In this document: positions 1-9,040 of the stretch, piece by piece
How the letters are laid out: every line of letters begins with the position of its first letter
How positions within the stretch are numbered: position 1 is the first letter of the stretch
Source: Microbacterium dauci
GTDB taxonomy: Bacteria > Actinomycetota > Actinomycetes > Actinomycetales > Microbacteriaceae
NCBI RefSeq assembly: GCF_030065535.1
Contig: NZ_JASJND010000002.1
Location: forward strand, 124,001-188,000
Length of the DNA stretch: 64,000 bases
Direction of reading: 5' to 3'
Made by a program: the position numbers and the translations under genes
Notes under the pieces: model-generated
Databases searched by the model: none
The model's input: only the letters and a program-made list of their open reading frames with translations
Told to the model about the DNA's origin: nothing

Positions 1-462
1 GAGTCGTCGCCGTGGCACGGCAAATCGGTGACCGTCCGCGAGTTCAAGTGGATGAACTCCCACCCCGTCGTCTTCATCGACGGCATCGACGACCGCGACG
101 GCGCCGAATCGATCGTGCGCGCCATCCTGTGGCTCGATCAGGACGAATCGGATGCCGCGCCCGAGGAGGACGCCTGGTACGACCACCAGCTGGTGGGCCT
201 CGACGTCGTTCGTGACGGAGCCGTCATCGGCCGCGTCACCCAGATCGACCACCTGCCCTCGCAGGATCTGCTGAGCGTGAAGCTCGGCGACGGCCGGGAG
301 GTGCTCGTGCCGTTCGTGAAGGCGATCGTGCCCGAGGTCGACGTGGCCGGTGGGCGCCTGGTCGTCACGCCGCCGCCCGGCCTGTTCGAGGAGCTCCCCT
401 CCGACGAGGACGATGCTGTCGACGCGGCATCCGAGGCGCCGGACGGGGACGCGAAGGCCTGA
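1..462 (+). CDS. rimM: 16S rRNA processing protein RimM (5' end outside window)
   Basis: The reading frame is open from base 1, so the gene begins upstream; 153 codons are visible. RimM binds ribosomal protein S19 and assists maturation of the 30S head. The visible part covers the end of the N-terminal beta-barrel domain and the C-terminal PRC-barrel, recognisable from [12 protein letters not shown] and the [12 protein letters not shown] segment. It ends in an Asp/Glu/Ala-rich tail. The stop lies one base before the trmD start, the usual rimM-trmD order upstream of rplS. A GTG at 28 is internal, not the start. Confidence 0.93.
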   Translation, partial: ESSPWHGKSVTVREFKWMNSHPVVFIDGIDDRDGAESIVRAILWLDQDESDAAPEEDAWYDHQLVGLDVVRDGAVIGRVTQIDHLPSQDLLSVKLGDGREVLVPFVKAIVPEVDVAGGRLVVTPPPGLFEELPSDEDDAVDAASEAPDGDAKA

Positions 463-463
463 C

Positions 464-1153
464 GTGCGCATCGACGTCGTCACGATCTTCCCGCCGTTCT
501 TCGACGTCCTCGAGGTTTCACTCCTCGGGAAGGCCCGCGGATCCGGACTGCTCGACGTGCGCGTGCATGATCTGCGCTCCCACGCGCACGACCGGCATCG
601 CACCGTCGACGACACCCCGTACGGCGGTGGCGCGGGCATGGTCATGAAGCCGGAACCGTGGGGCGCAGCGCTCGACGAGATTGCGGCGGATGCCACGGCT
701 GCACCGGTATTCGTCTTTCCGTCGCCCGCGGGCGAGGTCTTCACGCAAGCCACCGCGCGCGCGTTGAGCACCGAGCAGCATCTCGTATTCGGTTGCGGCC
801 GGTACGAAGGCATCGACGAGCGGGTCTTCGACTATGCCTCGACGCTGGGCCAGGTTCGCCTGCTGAGCCTCGGCGACTACGTCCTCAACGGTGGCGAGGT
901 TGCCTCGATGGCCATGATCGAAGCGATCGGTCGCCTCATCCCCGGCGTCGTCGGCAACCCCGAGAGCCTTGTCGAGGAATCGCACGAAGCCGGCCTCCTC
1001 GAATACCCGTCGTACACCAAGCCCGCGAGCTGGCGTGGCCGAGACGTTCCCGACGTGCTGCTCAGTGGGCATCACGGCCGGGTGGCGCAGTGGCGTCATG
1101 ACCAGCAGGTGGAACGCACGCGAACGCGGCGCCCCGACCTCCTCGACGGTTGA
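464..1153 (+). CDS. trmD: tRNA (guanine37-N1)-methyltransferase TrmD
   Basis: TrmD uses S-adenosylmethionine to methylate N1 of G37 in tRNAs, preventing +1 frameshifting. The protein is 229 residues, normal for the family. The SPOUT trefoil-knot motifs are clear: the glycine-rich [12 protein letters not shown] stretch and [14 protein letters not shown], which form the cofactor pocket. The GTG start ([13 protein letters not shown]) is chosen because the family begins with this beta strand and it follows the rimM stop by one base, implying translational coupling. Confidence 0.97.
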   Translation: MRIDVVTIFPPFFDVLEVSLLGKARGSGLLDVRVHDLRSHAHDRHRTVDDTPYGGGAGMVMKPEPWGAALDEIAADATAAPVFVFPSPAGEVFTQATARALSTEQHLVFGCGRYEGIDERVFDYASTLGQVRLLSLGDYVLNGGEVASMAMIEAIGRLIPGVVGNPESLVEESHEAGLLEYPSYTKPASWRGRDVPDVLLSGHHGRVAQWRHDQQVERTRTRRPDLLDG

Positions 1154-1204
1154 GTTCTCAGCGTCCTCCGAGCGGACCGAATCCCTCGCCTCGGTACCGG
1201 CGCG

Positions 1205-1210
1205 TAGCAT
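1205..1210 (+). promoter_or_regulatory. -10 element TAGCAT, leaderless start of the membrane protein gene
   Basis: TAGCAT is followed by six bases (CGAGGC) and then the ATG at 1217, so transcription would begin at or next to the start codon. No ribosome-binding site is present. One of a series of such sites in the window. Confidence 0.6.
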
Positions 1211-1216
1211 CGAGGC

Positions 1217-1678
1217 ATGTGGCTTCGTCGGACGTTCTTCCACTGGCTGCCGGTCTCCGCGGTCGTGCTGCCACTGTGGCTGCTGATCGGATGGATCGTC
1301 ACGGACGCCGGCGGGTGGGCGCTCCTCTGGGTGCTCGTCATCGCGATTCCGTCGGTTCTCATCGGACAGCTCGTCCTCACGTTCCTCGTTCGCGCCCGCG
1401 GGACGGTGCGCCACAGCCGCAGCGTGTCGTGGTGGGACGTCGCCGGGTTCACTGTCTGGCACCTGCTCACAATCGCAGTCGGTGCCTTCGTCGAAGGCTG
1501 GTTCTGGGCGTTCCTGCCCCTCGCCATCGTCGGTTTCCTCGCGGTGTTCTGGTCGTCGCTCCGACAGCTGTTGCAGGAGGCGCGACCCAGTGAAGTCCTG
1601 CGTCGGTATACGGCGCCCGCGCGAGGCTCGCAAGCGCCCGGCGTCGTCGTGATCGAGGAGCGACGTACGGGGGAATGA
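1217..1678 (+). CDS. Small integral membrane protein of unknown function
   Basis: The 153-residue product has about four hydrophobic segments (near residues 12-30, 35-58, 76-90 and 95-112) and a basic, soluble C-terminal tail rich in Arg. No catalytic motif is visible and I do not recognise the family. It sits between trmD and rplS. Related actinobacteria often carry an unnamed membrane protein here, sometimes labelled as a permease without support. The start is fixed by the TAGCAT hexamer six bases upstream, suggesting a leaderless message. Confidence 0.75.
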   Translation: MWLRRTFFHWLPVSAVVLPLWLLIGWIVTDAGGWALLWVLVIAIPSVLIGQLVLTFLVRARGTVRHSRSVSWWDVAGFTVWHLLTIAVGAFVEGWFWAFLPLAIVGFLAVFWSSLRQLLQEARPSEVLRRYTAPARGSQAPGVVVIEERRTGE

Positions 1679-1683
1679 TGGTT

Positions 1684-1711
1684 TTGCGGCGACGCGGATC
1701 CATGGCAGAAT
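1684..1711 (+). promoter_or_regulatory. Candidate rplS promoter
   Basis: TTGCGG (1684-1689) and CAGAAT (1706-1711) are separated by 16 bases, giving a plausible housekeeping promoter for rplS. Transcription would start near 1718 and leave an untranslated leader of about 120 nt. This is a by-eye match only. Confidence 0.4.
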
Positions 1712-1717
1712 TGACCC

Positions 1718-1837
1718 TCGTGCCCTGAACGGTCTCTGCCTCAGGGGAGCACGACGCCACTCCGGCGTCGCGGGCACCGCATCCTTTTCCCTTTAACTCT
1801 CGCGGTCGACCTGGGGCGGTCGCAGGAAGTGACGATC
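1718..1837 (+). promoter_or_regulatory. rplS 5' leader with two hairpins (possible L19 autoregulatory leader)
   Basis: The untranslated stretch before rplS contains CCCTGA (1723-1728) pairing with TCAGGG (1741-1746), and a perfect 7-bp stem CGACGCC (1752-1758)/GGCGTCG (1764-1770) with a 5-nt loop. A pyrimidine-rich stretch and an AGGAAG ribosome-binding site (1824-1829) follow. Ribosomal-protein leaders that bind their own product are well known in other phyla; whether this is one is inference. Confidence 0.35.
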
Positions 1838-2185
1838 ATGCAGATCCTCGACTCCGTCGACGCAGCCTCGCTGCGGTCCGACATTCCCGCTTTCAAGGCC
1901 GGCGACACCGTGAAGGTGCACGTCAACATCACCGAGGGCAACCGCTCGCGTATCCAGGTGTTCCAGGGCGTCGTTATCGGTCGCTCGGGCGACGGCGTCC
2001 GCGAGACCTTCACGGTCCGCAAGATCAGCTTCCAGGTGGGCGTCGAGCGCACCTTCCCGGTGCACAGCCCGGTGATCGACCACATCGAGGTCGTCACCCG
2101 CGGTGACGTGCGTCGCGCGAAGCTCTACTACCTCCGCAACCTGCGTGGCAAGAAGGCGAAGATCAAGGAGAAGCGCGACAGCTGA
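1838..2185 (+). CDS. rplS: 50S ribosomal protein L19
   Basis: L19 lies at the 30S-50S interface. The 115-residue product starts [11 protein letters not shown] and carries the family core [21 protein letters not shown] and RRAKLYYLR, ending in a Lys-rich tail. The ATG at 1838 is preferred to the in-frame GTG at 1829 because the AGGAAG ribosome-binding site (1824-1829) is eight bases from the ATG but overlaps the GTG. The gene has its own leader and is followed by a terminator-like hairpin, so it is probably a single transcription unit. Confidence 0.97.
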   Translation: MQILDSVDAASLRSDIPAFKAGDTVKVHVNITEGNRSRIQVFQGVVIGRSGDGVRETFTVRKISFQVGVERTFPVHSPVIDHIEVVTRGDVRRAKLYYLRNLRGKKAKIKEKRDS

Positions 2186-2199
2186 TCGCGTAGCTCCAG

Positions 2200-2240
2200 C
2201 GGATGCCCCGGGACCTCGGTCTCGGGGCATCCGTCGTTTC
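2200..2240 (+). terminator. Hairpin terminator after rplS
   Basis: CGGATGCCCCG (2200-2210) and CGGGGCATCCG (2223-2233) form a perfect 11-bp stem with a 12-nt loop, followed by TCGTTTC rather than a clean T run. The arms contain the over-represented heptamer GGATGCC and its complement. Confidence 0.7.
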
Positions 2241-2348
2241 ACGTTGGCGTGTGTCCGTGGTTCCCGGGTGTTTGGGAGCCGCCTGCGGCGGCGGTGTGCG
2301 ACCCTGGACTGAGCCCACCGATCGCCGGTCGGCCACGTGAAGGACAGC

Positions 2349-3095
2349 ATGACCTCGGACTCCTCGTCGCTCCCGTCGGAACCCCAGACGCGAGCACGCG
2401 TTCGACGTGGACCGTGGCCGTTCATTCGGGACATCCTGGTCATCCTCATCATCGCGATCCTGGTCTCGTTCCTCGTGAAGACCTTTCTCGTACGGTCCTT
2501 CTACATCCCGTCCGGGTCGATGGAGAACACGCTGTTGAAGGATGACCGCATCCTCGTCGACGAGCTGACTCCGAGATTCGGCGGGTACGACCGCGGAGAC
2601 GTCGTCGTCTTCCGCGACCCTGGCGGGTGGTTGCCGGTGTCGTACGAGCCTGCTCAGCCGCCGCTGGCCGCCGCGCTCGACTGGGTGACGTCGCTCGTCG
2701 GGCTCACCGCCTCGGACAGCGAGGAACATCTCATCAAGCGGATCATCGGGGTGCCCGGTGATCACGTCGTGTGCTGCAATGCGCTCGGTCAGGTGACCGT
2801 GAACGACGTGCCGCTCAACGAGACGCCGTACCTCAAGCTCGGCGAAGGTCAGCAAGCTCCGCAAGAGGTGGAGTTCGACGTCACGGTGCCGGAGGACTCG
2901 ATCTGGGTGCTCGGCGACAACCGGGACAGCTCTCAGGACTCGCGCTACCACCAGGATCAGCCGGGTCGCGGCTTCGTGCCGATGGAGAACATCGTCGGGC
3001 GCGCGTTCATCAAGACCTGGCCCCTCGATCGGATCGGCGGCATCGACGGGCACCACGACGTCTTTTCGAGCGTTCCCGCCCGGGAACCGCAGTGA
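2349..3095 (+). CDS. lepB: Signal peptidase I
   Basis: LepB cleaves signal peptides from secreted preproteins at the outer face of the membrane. The 248-residue product has a basic N-terminus, one membrane anchor (about residues 26-46), the catalytic serine in YIPSGSMENT (Ser57), the catalytic lysine in HLIKRIIGVPGD, and the conserved GDNRDSSQDSR box. The ATG at 2349 is preferred over an in-frame GTG at 2337, but the AAGGA upstream is only four bases away, so the start is not certain. The stop overlaps the rnhB start by four bases. Confidence 0.95.
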   Translation: MTSDSSSLPSEPQTRARVRRGPWPFIRDILVILIIAILVSFLVKTFLVRSFYIPSGSMENTLLKDDRILVDELTPRFGGYDRGDVVVFRDPGGWLPVSYEPAQPPLAAALDWVTSLVGLTASDSEEHLIKRIIGVPGDHVVCCNALGQVTVNDVPLNETPYLKLGEGQQAPQEVEFDVTVPEDSIWVLGDNRDSSQDSRYHQDQPGRGFVPMENIVGRAFIKTWPLDRIGGIDGHHDVFSSVPAREPQ

Positions 3096-3751
3096 CGGTC
3101 GCCACCCCGCGCTTCACCGTCGAACGGCGGCTGCTCCGCGAGCACACGCTCATCATCGCCTGCGACGAGGTCGGCCGCGGTGCGCTGGCGGGTCCCGTCG
3201 CCGTCGGTGCTGCGGTCGCGGATGCCGCGCTGACCCGGCGACGCATCCTCGAGGGGCTGCGCGATTCGAAGCTCATCGCGGAGCCGCGCCGGGCCGATGT
3301 CGCCGCGCGGGCGCGCGCGTGGGTGCCCGCAAGCGCCGTCGGCTGGGCGAGCGCCGACGAGGTGGACGACGTCGGGATCATGCGGGCGCTCGGTCTCGCG
3401 GCCACGCGAGCCATCGGGCGGCTGGGTGAGCAGGGCGTCGACGTCGACGCGGCACTCGTGATCCTCGACGGTAATCACGACTACATCAGCCCGGTGCAGC
3501 GGTTCGGGCGGGGGGTCCGCCCCATCATCAAGGCCGACCGCGATTGCGCGTCTGCCGCCGCGGCATCCGTGATCGCGAAGGTCGAGCGCGACGCGTACAT
3601 GGTCGCGCTGCACGATGCGCACCCGATGTACGGGTGGGCGCAGAACAAGGGGTACGCGAGCGCAGAGCACCGTGCCGCCATCGCGGCACACGGACTCAGC
3701 CCGCATCACCGTGCCTCGTGGTCGATCGCGGCGGCGCCGACCCTGTTCTGA
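3092..3751 (+). CDS. rnhB: Ribonuclease HII
   Basis: RNase HII nicks DNA at single misincorporated ribonucleotides and cuts RNA in RNA-DNA hybrids. The 219-residue product shows the four acidic metal ligands: Asp and Glu in ACDEVGRGALAGPV, Asp in ILDGNHD, and Asp in IKADRDCASAAAASVIAK. The GTG start overlaps the lepB stop, the common actinobacterial lepB-rnhB arrangement. A hydrophilic extension of about 15 residues precedes the first strand. Confidence 0.95.
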   Translation: MTVATPRFTVERRLLREHTLIIACDEVGRGALAGPVAVGAAVADAALTRRRILEGLRDSKLIAEPRRADVAARARAWVPASAVGWASADEVDDVGIMRALGLAATRAIGRLGEQGVDVDAALVILDGNHDYISPVQRFGRGVRPIIKADRDCASAAAASVIAKVERDAYMVALHDAHPMYGWAQNKGYASAEHRAAIAAHGLSPHHRASWSIAAAPTLF

Positions 3752-3787
3752 CGATGCCGGTGCGCCCGGGTCGAGGCACGGCTCTCC

Positions 3788-3793
3788 TAGGAT
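3788..3793 (+). promoter_or_regulatory. -10 element TAGGAT before the DUF2469 gene
   Basis: TAGGAT lies nine bases before the ATG at 3803, so the transcript would begin only about two or three bases before the start codon: leaderless or nearly so. Confidence 0.5.
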
Positions 3794-3802
3794 GGGATCA
3801 CC

Positions 3803-4126
3803 ATGGATGACGAAGTCTTCGAGGATTACGACCGCGAGCTGGAGCTCGCCCTCTACAAGGAGTACCGCGACGTCGTCGGCCAGTTCCAGTACGTCATCGA
3901 GACGGAACGCCGCTTCTACCTCGCGAACGAGGTCAACGTCGTGCGACGGGACACCGAGCACGACTTCTACTTCGAGATCTCGATGACCGATGTCTGGGTC
4001 TGGGACATCTACCGAGCTGATCGATTCGTGAAGTCGGTCCGCGTGCTGACCTTCAAGGACGTCAACGTCGAAGAGCTGCAGCGACGCGACTTCCAACTGC
4101 CGGACGAGCTCAGCCTCGACGGCTGA
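3803..4126 (+). CDS. DUF2469 family protein, conserved in actinobacteria
   Basis: A 107-residue acidic, soluble protein beginning MDDEVFEDYDRELELALYKEYRDVV. The sequence matches the short, highly conserved DUF2469 family found almost only in actinobacteria downstream of rnhB. It contains an aromatic-rich core (DFYFEISMTDVWVWDIYR) and has no membrane segment or enzyme motif. No function is established. Its placement between rnhB and the yraN-comM-dprA group is typical. Confidence 0.9.
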   Translation: MDDEVFEDYDRELELALYKEYRDVVGQFQYVIETERRFYLANEVNVVRRDTEHDFYFEISMTDVWVWDIYRADRFVKSVRVLTFKDVNVEELQRRDFQLPDELSLDG

Positions 4127-4216
4127 GCTTTCTCCCCAGGCGGGTGCGGGTGAGATCTCCCCACACCTTGCTGCGTTCGGTGCGTGTCGCCGATCTGACG
4201 ACCGCACGCTGGGGGC

Positions 4217-4579
4217 ATGGCAGCGAAGGACGTCCTGGGACGAGCGGGGGAGGAGCGGGCGGCCGCGCACCTCGCGGCATCCGGCTTCCGCATCGTCGAT
4301 CGCAATTGGCGCACGCGCGAGGGTGAGCTCGACATCGTCGCGACCCGCGGCCGCGCGCTCGTCGTGGTGGAGGTGAAGACGCGGAGCACCGAATGGTTCG
4401 GGCATCCGTTCGCCGCGATCGACGCGCGGAAGCGTCGGCGGCTGTGGCACCTCGCGTGCGCGTGGGTCGTTGCCCATCCCGATCTCGCGCGCGGCCGCCG
4501 GCTGCGGATCGACGTCATCGGGATCACCGGGGCGGATCCTCACACCGCGCTGCTCGAGCACTTGGAAGACCTCCGATGA
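4217..4579 (+). CDS. yraN: YraN/UPF0102 family nuclease-fold protein
   Basis: The 120-residue protein has the restriction-endonuclease-like fold of the UPF0102 family: G-E-L-D-I followed by VVVEVKTRS, i.e. the D...ExK metal-binding signature. Its biochemical role is unproven; it is usually found next to comM and dprA, as here. The stop overlaps the comM start (ATGA). CACGCT lies six bases before the ATG and could be a weak -10 for a leaderless message. Confidence 0.9.
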   Translation: MAAKDVLGRAGEERAAAHLAASGFRIVDRNWRTREGELDIVATRGRALVVVEVKTRSTEWFGHPFAAIDARKRRRLWHLACAWVVAHPDLARGRRLRIDVIGITGADPHTALLEHLEDLR

Positions 4580-6105
4580 GCGTCAGCAGGACGTGGTCGG
4601 TCGTGCTGTCGGGTGTCGCCGGCGACATGGTCGAAGTCGAAGCCGATCTGTCGACCCAGGTGCCCGGGTTCTCGATCATCGGGCTCGCGGACAAGGCGGT
4701 CGGCGAGGCGCAACAGCGCGTGCAGAACGCGTGCGCGAACAGCGAGCTCGCGCTTCCGCGTCGACACGTGACCGTGAACCTCTCGCCGGCGAACCTTCCT
4801 AAGCGCGGGACCGGGCTCGATGTCGCCGTGGCGATCGCAGCGGTCGCGACCGAGCTCGCACTCGATCCCGAATCGCTCGCACGCACCGTGCACCTCGGTG
4901 AACTCGGGCTCGACGGCCGGCTGCGACCGGTTCCCGGCATTCTCCCCGCCGTGGTGACGGCGGTCCGTGCCGGATTCCGGCGCGTCGTCGTGCCCGCTGC
5001 GAACCTCGAGGAGGCAGCGCTCGTGGAAGGTGCGGACGTCGCCGGAGCGGTGAACCTCCGCGCCGTCGCAGCGCTGCACGGACTCGATGTCGCCCAGGTC
5101 GACGAGCCCGCCGTCCCGTTGGCCGACGGTGCCTCGGATGGACACGCCGACCAGGCGCACGAACTCGGTGACGTCATCGGGCAGCGCGACGCGATCGACG
5201 CGCTCCTGGTGGCCGCAGCAGGGCGGCACCACGTGCTCATGAGCGGGCCCCCGGGTGCGGGGAAGACCATGCTCGCGCGCAGACTCCCAGGCATCCTTCC
5301 CGCACTCGACGATGACACGGCGCTGCAGGTCGCCGCCATGCGGTCGCTGTCCGGGATGCCGGTAACCCGATTGCCCCGGACGCCGCCGTTCGAATCGCCG
5401 CATCACACGACGAGCGCCGCCGCACTGATCGGTGGCGGGAGTCGCGCCGCGACGCCTGGTGCGATCGCGCGGGCGAGCGGGGGCGTGCTGTTCCTCGACG
5501 AAGCGGGGGAGTTCGGCGCGCACACGCTGAACGCGCTCCGACAACCGCTCGAGGCCGGTGCGATCGAGATCCACCGCGCCGGATTCCGCGCGACGTTCCC
5601 CACTCGGTTCCAGCTCATCCTCGCGACCAACCCGTGCCCGTGCGGCAACTACGGTGTGCCGGGCGGCGTGTGCCAATGTCCTTCACTCGCGATCCGGCGC
5701 TATCTCGGCAAGCTCACCGGGCCGCTGATGGACCGCGTCGACATGGAGCTTCGCCTTCCACGGGTCGCCGTGGCCGCGGGTGACGATCGCGACCGGATCT
5801 CGACGGACGAAGCACGGGGCCGCGTCGCAGCGGCACGCGCTCGAGCGGCCAGCCGACTCGCGGGGACCGGGTGGCGTACCAATGCCGAGGTCGACGGCGC
5901 GTGGCTGCGAACCGGGCCGCTCGCGCCGACATCCGACGTCCGTCGGCCGCTCGATGAAGCACTGCAACGCGGTGCGCTCACAATCCGCGGATACGACCGG
6001 GTGCTGCGGGTCGCGTGGTCCGTCGCTGACCTCTCCGGACGGGGCCGCGTGACCATCGCCGACGTGGGTCGGGCGCTGTACCTGAAACGCGGGGTGGCGG
6101 AATGA
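4576..6105 (+). CDS. comM: YifB/ComM-family Mg-chelatase-like AAA+ ATPase
   Basis: The 509-residue product has an N-terminal Lon-protease-like domain (about residues 1-170), then an AAA+ ATPase with Walker A GPPGAGKTM (about 222-230), Walker B GGVLFLDEAGEF, and a cysteine-containing loop NPCPCGNYG...CQC, ending in the Mg-chelatase C-terminal helical domain. In Vibrio, ComM is a hexameric helicase that drives branch migration during natural transformation. Translationally coupled to yraN and dprA by 4-bp overlaps on both sides. Confidence 0.93.
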   Translation: MSVSRTWSVVLSGVAGDMVEVEADLSTQVPGFSIIGLADKAVGEAQQRVQNACANSELALPRRHVTVNLSPANLPKRGTGLDVAVAIAAVATELALDPESLARTVHLGELGLDGRLRPVPGILPAVVTAVRAGFRRVVVPAANLEEAALVEGADVAGAVNLRAVAALHGLDVAQVDEPAVPLADGASDGHADQAHELGDVIGQRDAIDALLVAAAGRHHVLMSGPPGAGKTMLARRLPGILPALDDDTALQVAAMRSLSGMPVTRLPRTPPFESPHHTTSAAALIGGGSRAATPGAIARASGGVLFLDEAGEFGAHTLNALRQPLEAGAIEIHRAGFRATFPTRFQLILATNPCPCGNYGVPGGVCQCPSLAIRRYLGKLTGPLMDRVDMELRLPRVAVAAGDDRDRISTDEARGRVAAARARAASRLAGTGWRTNAEVDGAWLRTGPLAPTSDVRRPLDEALQRGALTIRGYDRVLRVAWSVADLSGRGRVTIADVGRALYLKRGVAE

Positions 6106-7280
6106 ACCTGAGTGATCTCGACGGGATGCGCCGGCGACTGATCGGACTGGTGCCGGCAGCGACCCTCGACGACGAGCGAGCCCTGCGGCTGCACTTCGCC
6201 GCGGCGGTCTGGTCATGCCTCACCGAACCCGGCGACGCCGTCGCCGGCGCAGCGATCGCAGCGCTGGGCGCAGACGAGGCGCTCGAGTTGGTCCTTCGCC
6301 CACCCACCAGTGCCGACAAGGCATGGCGCGATGGGCTGAAGAGATGGAAGCCGCGCATCGGGACCGTCGACGACGCGCTGGCCGCAGCCCGACGAGCCGG
6401 GGCGACGCTCATCACGCCGACCGACCCGTCGTGGCCGCACTCCCTCGACGACTTGCAGGCGCACGTGCCGCACTGTCTCTGGGTGCGCGGCGACGTCTCC
6501 GCGCTGGATGCCCGACGCCCGACGATCGCGCTCGTCGGGGCGCGAGCGGCGACGACGTATGGCGAGCACGTCGCCACCGACCTCGCTGCCGGCCTCGTGT
6601 CAGCCGGGGTCACGGTGGTGTCCGGCGGCGCCTATGGCATCGACGCGATGGCGCACCGTGCGAGCGTCACGGCAGGCGGAATGACCGTGGCGGTCCTCGC
6701 CGGCGGGGTCGACCGGCTCTACCCGGCCGGGAATGCGGCGCTGCTCGGGCGGGTCATCGGTGGCGCAGGGGCCGTCGTCGCCGAGGTGCCCTGCGGTACG
6801 ACACCCACCAAGTGGCGCTTTCTCCAGCGCAACAGGCTCATCGCCGCACTCGCCACCGGAACCGTCGTGGTCGAAGCGGGGTGGCGGTCCGGGTCGCTCA
6901 ACACCGCCGGGCACGCCGCCTCCCTCGGGCGCCCGCTCGGCGCGGTGCCGGGACCGGTGACGAGTGCGGCGTCGGCCGGGTGCCATCGGCTCCTCCGCGA
7001 GTACGACGCCCGCTGCGTCACCTCTGCGATGGACGCGCGGGAGTTGATCGGTCTCGACGGAGCAGTACCGGGCGTGGGCACCGACACACGTATCGACGAC
7101 CGGACGCGCGTCCTCGATGCCCTCAGCGCTCGCGCCACGAGGTCGGTCGTCGAGATCGCGCGGCGCGCCGGACTCGACCCGGAGCAGTCGGCCGCCCTCG
7201 TCGCGCTCCTGGAACTGGAAGGGCGCGCCCGGCGCGTGGACGACGGGTGGCAGCTCGCCGCCGGAGGTGCCCGCGTGTGA
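6102..7280 (+). CDS. dprA: DNA-processing protein DprA
   Basis: DprA binds incoming single-stranded DNA and loads RecA during transformation. The 392-residue product has an N-terminal helical region, the extended Rossmann core with [14 protein letters not shown], the signature [14 protein letters not shown] and [11 protein letters not shown], and a C-terminal winged-helix-like segment ([17 protein letters not shown]). The start overlaps the comM stop by four bases. The gene does not prove competence, since dprA is widespread. Confidence 0.95.
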   Translation: MNLSDLDGMRRRLIGLVPAATLDDERALRLHFAAAVWSCLTEPGDAVAGAAIAALGADEALELVLRPPTSADKAWRDGLKRWKPRIGTVDDALAAARRAGATLITPTDPSWPHSLDDLQAHVPHCLWVRGDVSALDARRPTIALVGARAATTYGEHVATDLAAGLVSAGVTVVSGGAYGIDAMAHRASVTAGGMTVAVLAGGVDRLYPAGNAALLGRVIGGAGAVVAEVPCGTTPTKWRFLQRNRLIAALATGTVVVEAGWRSGSLNTAGHAASLGRPLGAVPGPVTSAASAGCHRLLREYDARCVTSAMDARELIGLDGAVPGVGTDTRIDDRTRVLDALSARATRSVVEIARRAGLDPEQSAALVALLELEGRARRVDDGWQLAAGGARV

Positions 7281-7317
7281 TGCCGTGTGCGCACGCGCGA
7301 GCGGTCATGCTGGTGGC

Positions 7318-8217
7318 ATGCGGATCTCCGAGGCTGCTGTGGCGTACGGCGAAGACCTCGCGCGGGTGCGACGTCTCTCGCCGGCGACGGTGCGGGCCTA
7401 TCTCGCCGATCTCGCCGACCTCGCCACGGTGATGGGGGACCGCGCGCTCGAAGACGTCGACATCGAGATGCTCCGCGACTGGCTGTGGACGGCAACCCAG
7501 CGCGGAGACGCGCGAGCGACGATCGCGCGCAGAACCGCGGCGGCGAGAGGGCTCTTCGCCTGGGCGCTCGACGCGGGCCTCGCCGCGCACGATCCGACGA
7601 TGCGTCTCGTCAGCCCGAAACGCGGACGGAGCCTGCCCGCCGTCGCCGCGGCGCCGACCCTAGGTGCGGCGCTCGACCAGTTCGCGCGCGAAGCTTTCAC
7701 CGACGGTGACGTGATCCGCATCCGCGACGCAGCAGTGCTGGAAGCGCTCTACGGCGGCGCCCTGCGCGTCTCCGAACTCTGCGGACTCGATCTCGATTCG
7801 ATCTCCCGTGCGGATGCCACGGTCCGGGTGCTCGGCAAGGGGTCGAAGGAGCGGGTCGTCCCACTCGGCGCGCCGGCGACCGCGGCACTGGACGCCTACC
7901 TGGTCCGGGCTCGACCGGTGCTGCTGAGCGACGCATCCGGCTCCGCGCTCTTCCTCGGTGCCCGAGGCGGTCGCCTGGGTGCACGGACGGTCTACGAGCT
8001 GGTGCGGCGCGTCCTCGGACCTGTCGTGGGTGCTGACGCGGTCGGACCGCACACCCTCCGCCACTCGGCGGCCACCCACCTGCTCGATCGCGGCGCGGAC
8101 CTGCGCGCCGTGCAGGAGTTCCTCGGACATGCGAGTCTCGGGACGACGCAGATCTACACGCACGTATCGACCGAGCGCCTCCACGCGGCCTACCGCCAAG
8201 CCCATCCGCGGGCGTAG
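7318..8217 (+). CDS. xerC: Tyrosine recombinase XerC
   Basis: XerC/D-type recombinases resolve chromosome dimers at dif. The 299-residue protein has an N-terminal SAM-like DNA-binding domain and a C-terminal catalytic domain with all active-site residues: Arg in GGALRVSEL, Lys in GKGSKERVV, His-x-x-Arg in [12 protein letters not shown], His in LGHASLG and the Tyr nucleophile in QIYTHV. The ATG at 7318 is the first suitable one after the dprA stop; CATGCT six bases upstream could be a weak leaderless -10. Which of XerC or XerD it is cannot be settled without the rest of the genome. Confidence 0.9.
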   Translation: MRISEAAVAYGEDLARVRRLSPATVRAYLADLADLATVMGDRALEDVDIEMLRDWLWTATQRGDARATIARRTAAARGLFAWALDAGLAAHDPTMRLVSPKRGRSLPAVAAAPTLGAALDQFAREAFTDGDVIRIRDAAVLEALYGGALRVSELCGLDLDSISRADATVRVLGKGSKERVVPLGAPATAALDAYLVRARPVLLSDASGSALFLGARGGRLGARTVYELVRRVLGPVVGADAVGPHTLRHSAATHLLDRGADLRAVQEFLGHASLGTTQIYTHVSTERLHAAYRQAHPRA

Positions 8218-8227
8218 TCCGCGAGCA

Positions 8228-8749
8228 TCACTCGCAGCACGGGAGCAGAACCGCAGCAGGCACCTCCCGCACGAGAGAGAGCGGGTTCACATACTCGCCG
8301 TGGTGGCGCACGCCGACGTGGAGGGCGCCCGGCGGCGCGTGGCCGCCCACGCCGAGCGTGCCGATCGGCTCACCGGCATCCACCACGTCCCCGACGCTGA
8401 CCGACGGATCGACCGGCTCCACACTTGTCACCCAGCCGGCGTCGTGGTCGAGCGTGAGCACACCGCGCCCGGCGACCGGCCCCGCGAACGCGACGGTACC
8501 CGCGCTCGCTGCGAGCACATCGGTTGCGCTCGAACCCGCCGCGATGTCGACCCCGCGGTGACCGGCTCCGTACTGGTGCGCCGGCGCGACGAAGGGAGCG
8601 AGGACGACCGCGTCGGGCATCGGCAGTCGCCATCCGGCAGGACCGTGATCGATGGACGTCATCCCTCCCGTCGCGACGGCTGCGGGCACCGGGAGGAGCA
8701 GCACGAGGGCGGCGATGGTGATGGCGAGGAGAGCGCGACGTCTGGACAT
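8228..8749 (-). CDS. Secreted M23-family (LytM-like) peptidase domain protein
   Basis: The 173-residue product has a signal peptide ([19 protein letters not shown], cleavage likely after AVA) and one M23 zinc-peptidase domain. The HxxxD metal motif is seen in HRGVDI and the second His motif in LHVGVRHHG. This family cleaves cross-links in peptidoglycan or activates amidases. The domain is minimal and lacks any cell-wall-binding repeat. It is convergent with xerC and ends 10 bases from it. CAACGT six bases before the ATG may be a weak leaderless -10. Confidence 0.88.
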   Translation of the reverse strand: MSRRRALLAITIAALVLLLPVPAAVATGGMTSIDHGPAGWRLPMPDAVVLAPFVAPAHQYGAGHRGVDIAAGSSATDVLAASAGTVAFAGPVAGRGVLTLDHDAGWVTSVEPVDPSVSVGDVVDAGEPIGTLGVGGHAPPGALHVGVRHHGEYVNPLSLVREVPAAVLLPCCE

Positions 8750-8849
8750 GCGGCCACGTTGCTCCCCGGGTGTGGCGCGCGGGGCGATCCGTGTCGAGCT
8801 GTGGGGAATCGGACGCGCGCAATGGCGGGGGAGAAGGCCTCGGTGTTGC

Positions 8850-9040
8850 TACACTGGACCTGCACCTCGCTCGTCGGGGTGACTACGCGTGCCCTCAGCG
8901 GCTCCCGGTCGGATTCGATCCACCGTGATGACGCGGCATCCCACCCACAGGTCTCCCAGCGGAGCGGGTGCATGCCGGGCACCAGGCTCGTCGTGACCAC
9001 CGGTCCGGCGCGAATCAACCAAAAGAACAGGAGAACGGCC
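8850..9040 (+). promoter_or_regulatory. rpsB promoter (-10 TACACT) and long untranslated leader
   Basis: TACACT (8850-8855) is a good -10; a clear -35 is not visible. If used, rpsB has a leader of about 180 nt, long for this genome where many messages seem leaderless. The stretch holds no plausible reading frame. The ribosome-binding site CAGGAGA precedes the rpsB start. An S2-binding regulatory structure is possible but unproven. Confidence 0.45.

Noticed and set aside
4217..7280. Proof of natural competence
   Set aside because: comM and dprA are widespread in non-competent bacteria and no pilus or comEC gene is in the window; noted only as compatible context.
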